Below, one piece after another: positions 59,001 to 64,000 of a DNA stretch of 64,000 nt. The translations under genes and the position numbers were made by a program. The DNA comes from Adiantum capillus-veneris (lineage: Eukaryota > Streptophyta > Polypodiopsida > Polypodiales > Pteridaceae): positions 110,620,048 to 110,684,047 of the forward strand of contig CM043966.1 of NCBI GenBank assembly GCA_014529385.2, written 5' to 3'. How positions within the stretch are numbered: the stretch's first letter is position 1; each line of letters opens with the position of its first letter. The notes under the pieces were generated by a model, which saw nothing but the letters and a program-made list of their open reading frames with translations, was not told where the DNA came from and made no database searches.

Positions 59001-60530
59001 CTCTCTCTCTCTCTCTCTCTCTCTGCCCCCCCCCCCCCCCCCCGCCAATGCCGAATACCTAAACCTTGTATCATGCCATGCATTAAAAAAATGCTTATAC
59101 TTGCCATTTTAAGGCCCAGGGACCCTCAACAAGAGGGGAAACAAGGGCGTGCAAATTGGCCTTCCAAAATTTGCGCCAGCTTGCGCCAAAATTTTGGATG
59201 GCCAATTTGTCCGCCCTTGTGGGCCCTCTTGTTGAGGGTCCCTGGGGCCTTAAAATGGCAAGTATAGGATTTTTTAATGCATGGCCATGAGATAGAACTG
59301 GGTAATTTAATGTTTTCATAGCAAACTCCACCCCCCCCCCAAATGGAAAATACCTAAACCTTGTATCATGCCATGCATTAAAAAAAAGCTTGTACTTGTC
59401 ATTTTAAGGCCCTAGGGACCCTCAGAAAGAGGGGCCACGTTGAGGGTCTCTGGGGCCTTAAAATGACAAGTATAGGCTTTTTCTATGCATGGCGATGACA
59501 TAGAACTGGGTAGTCTAATGTGTTCATAACAAATGCATGGCCATGAGATAGAACTAGGTAGTGTAATGTGCTCATAGAAAACTCCCCCCCCTCCCCCCCC
59601 CCCCCCCCCCCAAAAAAAAAATTTGCAAATATGTAAACCTTGTATCATCCTATGCATGGCACAAAAGATTATACTTGCCATTTTAGGCCCCAGGGACCCT
59701 AACAAGAGGGGCCACAAGGACGCACAAATCGGCCATCCAAAAAATTTGGATGGCCAATTTGCGCGCCCTTGTGGCCCCTCTTGTTGAGGGTTCCTGGAGC
59801 CTTAAAATGAAAATTATAGGCTTTTTTTATGCATGGCCATGAGATAGAACTAGGTAGTTTAATGTGTTCATAGCCAACGCCCCCCCCCCCCAATGGAAGT
59901 ACCTAAACCTTGTATCATTCCATGCATAAACAACAAGCTTGTACTTGCCATTTTAAGGCACCAGGGACCCTCAACAAGAGGAGCCACAAGGGCGCGCAAA
60001 TCGCCCATCCAAATTTTTGGATTGCCAACTTGCACGCCCTTGTGGACCCTCTTTTTGATGGTCCCTAGGGCCTTAAAATGACAAGTATAGGCTTTTTTAA
60101 TGCATGGCCATGAGATAGAACTCGGTGGTTGAATGTGTTCATAGAAAACTTCCCCCCCCCCAATTGGCAAATACCTAAACCTTGTATCATGCCATGCATT
60201 AAAAAAAATTGGATGGCCGATGTGCGCGCTCTTGTGGCCCCTCTTGTTGAGTGTCTCTGGGGCCTTAAAATGGCAAGTATAGGCTTTCTTTATGCATGAC
60301 CATGAGATAGAACTGGGTAATTTAATGTGTTCATAGAAAAATCTCCCACAAATGGCAAATACCTAAACCTTGTATCATGCCATGCATTAAAAAAAAAGCT
60401 TGTACTTGTCATTTTAAGTCCCTAGCGACCCTCAACAAGAGGGTCCACAAGGGCGCACAAATCAGCCATCCAAATTTTTGGACGGCTGATTTGCACGCCC
60501 TTGTGGCCCCTCTTGTTGCGGTGTCGTGCA
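59001..60530. repeat. Tandem array of palindromic units separated by poly-C tracts
   Basis: Six units begin (marker AAACCTTGTATCAT) at 59061, 59355, 59635, 59905, 60177 and 60365. Spacings are 294, 280, 270, 272 and 188 bp. A full unit holds a long near-perfect inverted repeat: left arm ACTTGCCATTTTAAGGCCCC, then CCCTCAACAAGAGGGG, then GCCATCCAAA, with its complement returning through TTTGGATGGC, CCCCTCTTGTTGAGGG and GGGGCCTTAAAATGGCAAGT. Units two and five have lost most or part of one arm. C tracts of 7-20 bases lie between units (59024-59043, 59331-59340, 59585-59611, 59880-59891, 60151-60160). A CT tract precedes the first. Confidence 0.92.
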
Positions 60531-63500
60531 GCTCCGCTGCCATGAAGACAAAAAGAGCAGAGAAATGCAAGCTAATCTTCTTTGAAGCCTACTTGATTAA
60601 TGGTCAGTGATGAGGGCTTGTTAACAGGCCAAGTTTAATTATTAATGTATGCCAGATGTAGCTTAAAAGGGTCAACAGATGCCTTAATTGTTGAGAGAAG
60701 GAGAGAACACAGAAGTAGAACCCCAAAGTGTGTAGAATACACACATGAGATGATGTATATATAGAGGGGACCTGGGTGCGATATATAGAGAAGCCATATA
60801 TTGAGTAGCTTCACATATAAGCTCAACATTAATGATGCCAAAAATGATTATGCTTGATGTGAGCACATATGGAAGATTATGATGTAAAACTGCAGTGCTT
60901 GAAGTGCTCTACTGGCCTGTCTTTACGGCTCGTCGATTGGAGCTACGGTGAAGAAGTTATGGCAGTTTAATTTTCAAGTCGATTGCAGATCCCTACCAGA
61001 TTGGGCAACTACAGCTGAGGTGACAAAGATTAAATGAATGCACAGGCCTGAAGTGCTCACTTTGTGGAGCGCGTTGGTCTTTTCAGATCAGCGATGATCC
61101 GAGTTCCAGTTTCCAAGATATAAAGCGTTAAAGATTCAACGGGGGCCGGCTCCGTACCAGTCAAGTCAGCTTCGACAGTGTGCCATCTGGGAAATTTTGA
61201 GCTTCAGCTAGGTTTTGGAAGTTGGAATCTTGTACAGAATTTCATCTCTTGTAGTGCATTGTCAACTAGTGCTTCAATTGAATTGTATTTCATGACCAGC
61301 TAATGAAGATACGACTTATGTACTTAGCAGTGCCTTTTATGATAAATATGTTGATAAATATTCTAAGTGGAATTAGCAATGCCTTTCTAGATTATGCATG
61401 CTTAAAATGGTGCCATTATGAAAGCACTTAATGAGTTCATAGTCCTAAATGACATCTTATGGAGCGTATCGATTGTGGGATATGCTAATGATTAGACAGG
61501 CTGCTCGAGAAAGATGCTGTGCTTGGCAATGCTTTGCCAATATGTACGTCAAATAAGGTTCCCTTTAAGGGCCACCCGCTCAAATGAAGCCAAAAAGACA
61601 ACATGCCACCCAAAGCAAGAGAATAAGGGGCCGCCCACCAAATCCAAGGCCACCCATATAACTTAGTGGCCACCCAATTCACTAAGGGTGTGGCCGCCCA
61701 ATACTTGGGGTTTTCAGTGGGAATCAAAAAGGAAAAAAAAGGAGGAGCATGGCGTGGATCAGGCAGGGACGACATAGAGAACATGGCAGGCAAAGATTTG
61801 CTCGCAGCGGCTTGTAGAGCACGCAAAAGCCGGTGAGCATGAAGCGAAACCTTACTAGCACGTCAAGGCGACCCTTTTTGATAGCAGCTACGTCATTTTA
61901 TGCGGGGGTCAAGGATGACCTGCCACATCACTAAACAGGCTTTCCCGCGCCACGTCAGTCACGACGCCGTGACTTGGTGGTGGGGGAAAAGTTTTAGAGG
62001 AATTTTTTAGGTTTTGGTGGACAACGAGAAAAAAGAGAGAGTAAGAACGAGGAAGGAGGAGCCTGAGGCCAAGTGATTGTGAACGTGGAAGGGGGGGGAA
62101 GAAGAACACAGAGCAAGCTGTAGCTCTTGAAGCTCAAGGGCAATATCTCTCATTCTCGCTCTCTCTCTCTCTCAAGGATGGGCTCTCTCCCTTAGCATTG
62201 GGGAAGCTTGATCTCTCAAAAGTGAGGACTTTAAGGCAGCCTCTCTCTCGAACTTGGCTAATGGGAGAACGAGAAGAGGGGAGAAGCTCGAAGGCAAGAA
62301 GAGGTGAGGGTAAGCAAGAGAGGGTTCTCTCTCTCTCTCCCTCTCTCTCTGGACTGTGGAGAGCAAGCTCGAGGCTTGAATCCGGTGAAGCACTTGGTAA
62401 GGGAAAGGATGCTTGGCAAAAGCAGGTAAGGAAGATCTCGGCAAGGGAAAAGATGCTTGGCAAGAGTAGATAAGTAGATTTCGGCAAGGGAAAGTTAAGG
62501 CAAAGTTAAGGTCACCATATAGCTCCAATATGAAGAAAAAAATCTCTATGAGAAATATGAAAGTTTTATGTATGTACTTTGTATACTCCTATATTTGATA
62601 AGGAAATAGTTTGAAATTTGCAAGAAGGTATGAATTTCCCTTGAAACTTGTTTTGCATGTATCTTGGTCTCTTGTGGGTATTTTAGCCAATCTAAGATGG
62701 ACTCAAGTATGTATACAAGACTATCAAGTTATGTACTACAATTGAGAAGCAAAGTTTAGTATCGTTTCTAATTTATAGACTTGATATAATTCTCTCCTAC
62801 GTCAAGATAAGTAGTTTTGAAGATTTTGGTTCAATTTGGATCAATGTAGATTGACCTAATAGCCAGTTTCTAGATTTATCTACTATTTTGATTTGATTTT
62901 TGAAGGTGATCAAAAGTTCCAAATTTGTTCAAACTTTAGAAATGGTATGTATTTTGGCATGTTTACACAGGTTTCACCAAGACTTTACAAAAAATCCTAG
63001 ATTCGGCCCCAATGTTAGCATTACCATACTATAATTTGGCTCATATTTGTTCCAAACTCTGCTACCATCATTACAAGAATGCTAATACTTCGGTTCTTAT
63101 ACAAATCCTTTGCCATAGCAGTTTTGGATCCATCTCTTGGCTACATACTAGCATTGTTTACTAGAGCCTTCTCCCTTGCACATATGATAGATGTTTTACG
63201 CCCCAAAATTCTCTATAAATTCAGCACCCTTGTGCTTATTTACATAGTAGAGCGCCCAATAGAAGACAAATAGTGCATGAAGGAACCATTTCCAGAGGAT
63301 TTGTTTGAACCCTTTGGATGGGATCAAATACTGGCAACTCTTGATGTCTGCATAAACGAGGTGACTGGCTTGATTTCACACACACACACACACACATGTA
63401 TACACACAGAAACGCACACACGAACGCACACACGACAATCTCATCTCCGAATTCCCTATAAATCCGATGGAGGGCATCCATGCTGAGGGGAGAAGGAGAG

Positions 63501-64000
63501 AAGTTGTAGAGTTTCTCCATGTATGTGCTTTGTATGTAACCAAAATGATTATTTGGAAGAGCAAGCACCGCTACAAAATACCTTGGGGACAATTTATCCA
63601 TCTAGTAGAGAGTGAAGTGGGATATAACTAGTATGCATGCACACACATGTTGTAGAGGAATACGAGGGCAAAGGGTCTTACTTCAACTAAGCCAGGATAG
63701 GAGGGATATGCAAGTCTTTTGGCTCATGTGGTTCTTGAATCTGACAAAATTGATGACATGTGTGCTTTAAGACTCACGTGCTAGTTGTGTCAATTAGTCA
63801 TGAACAAGTCATGGGGCTCTCTTGTTGCCATCCTTGTTTGTAGCTTTGGCACGTTCCAAGATCCCTCACGCTAGGAACATGATGATATTGTGCTACAGAT
63901 AATCATTGCATTGCCATGCCGTAGACAATGCTGACAAAAAGCAGTAGAAGATAAGAAATGCTTAAGAATAGAGTGTCTTAGCTAATTATAGTCCAGTGGT
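60531..64000. other. Non-genic right end
   Basis: No recognisable coding region on either strand. It holds a TATA-rich segment near 60750-60790, repeated GCCACCC/GCCGCCC motifs at 61570-61700, CT-rich blocks at 62150-62350, a 44 bp tandem repeat at 62401 and a short CA run near 63379. The 61950-62500 part could be an LTR or an untranslated exon, but nothing in the window confirms either. Confidence 0.5.
62401..62487 (+). repeat. 44 bp tandem duplication
   Basis: Units beginning GGGAAAGGATGCTTGGCAA (62401) and GGGAAAAGATGCTTGGCAA (62445), with a third partial start at 62488. Confidence 0.85.

Noticed and set aside
60740-60800. Promoter with TATATATAG box
   Set aside because: A TATA-like string is visible, but there is no transcript, gene or LTR partner to support a promoter.

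Overview
This 64 kb window is nuclear DNA of a land plant, most likely a vascular plant with a large, repeat-rich genome. The evidence is Ty3/gypsy elements carrying a second RNase H domain (the Tat-type plant lineage), L1-type plant LINEs, very long AG/CT and GT microsatellites, and no intact host gene anywhere. The species cannot be named from the sequence. Every recognisable coding stretch is a transposable-element or pseudogene fragment with stops or frameshifts.

The left third (about 1.45-22.95 kb) is a four-layer nest. The outermost layer is a minus-strand L1-type LINE: ORF2 runs from 4973 leftwards and ORF1 lies just upstream. Its ORF1 is cut at 5158/22465 by a plus-strand LTR retrotransposon, TE-A (5159-22464), flanked by GTGTA on both sides. 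TE-A carries a 294 bp terminal-inverted-repeat element in its 5' LTR. TE-A is interrupted at 9001 by a minus-strand Tat-like element, TE-B (9001-21660). The 3' LTR of TE-B is split by TE-C (9874-15617), a plus-strand copy of the same family flanked by ACGT. TE-C is a deletion derivative with two LTRs, gag and protease but almost no pol. Because TE-B and TE-C are head-to-head relatives, the region contains very long inverted repeats.

The middle (22.9-38.4 kb) holds AG/CT microsatellites, a third minus-strand Tat-like element, TE-D (about 26.0-30.15 kb, pol nearly continuous), a decayed gene with a SWIM-like zinc-finger remnant (32.7-34.6 kb) and an unrecognised decayed coding region (36.0-38.43 kb) with an internal 163 bp duplication.

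From 38.44 to 44.6 kb there are four and a fraction tandem copies of a 1.32-1.37 kb unit. One copy is interrupted by a 606 bp element with CACTAG ends and a TTAA target duplication. From 46.0 to 51.2 kb a 2.6 kb segment is duplicated in tandem with few differences. It includes the first part of a decayed gene that ends, near 54.05 kb, in an Ulp1-type (C48) cysteine-protease motif.

The right end has a 5'-truncated plus-strand LINE (55.75-59.0 kb) with a poly(A) tail, then six tandem units (59.0-60.53 kb), most of them long palindromes, separated by poly-C tracts. The last 3.5 kb shows no recognisable gene.
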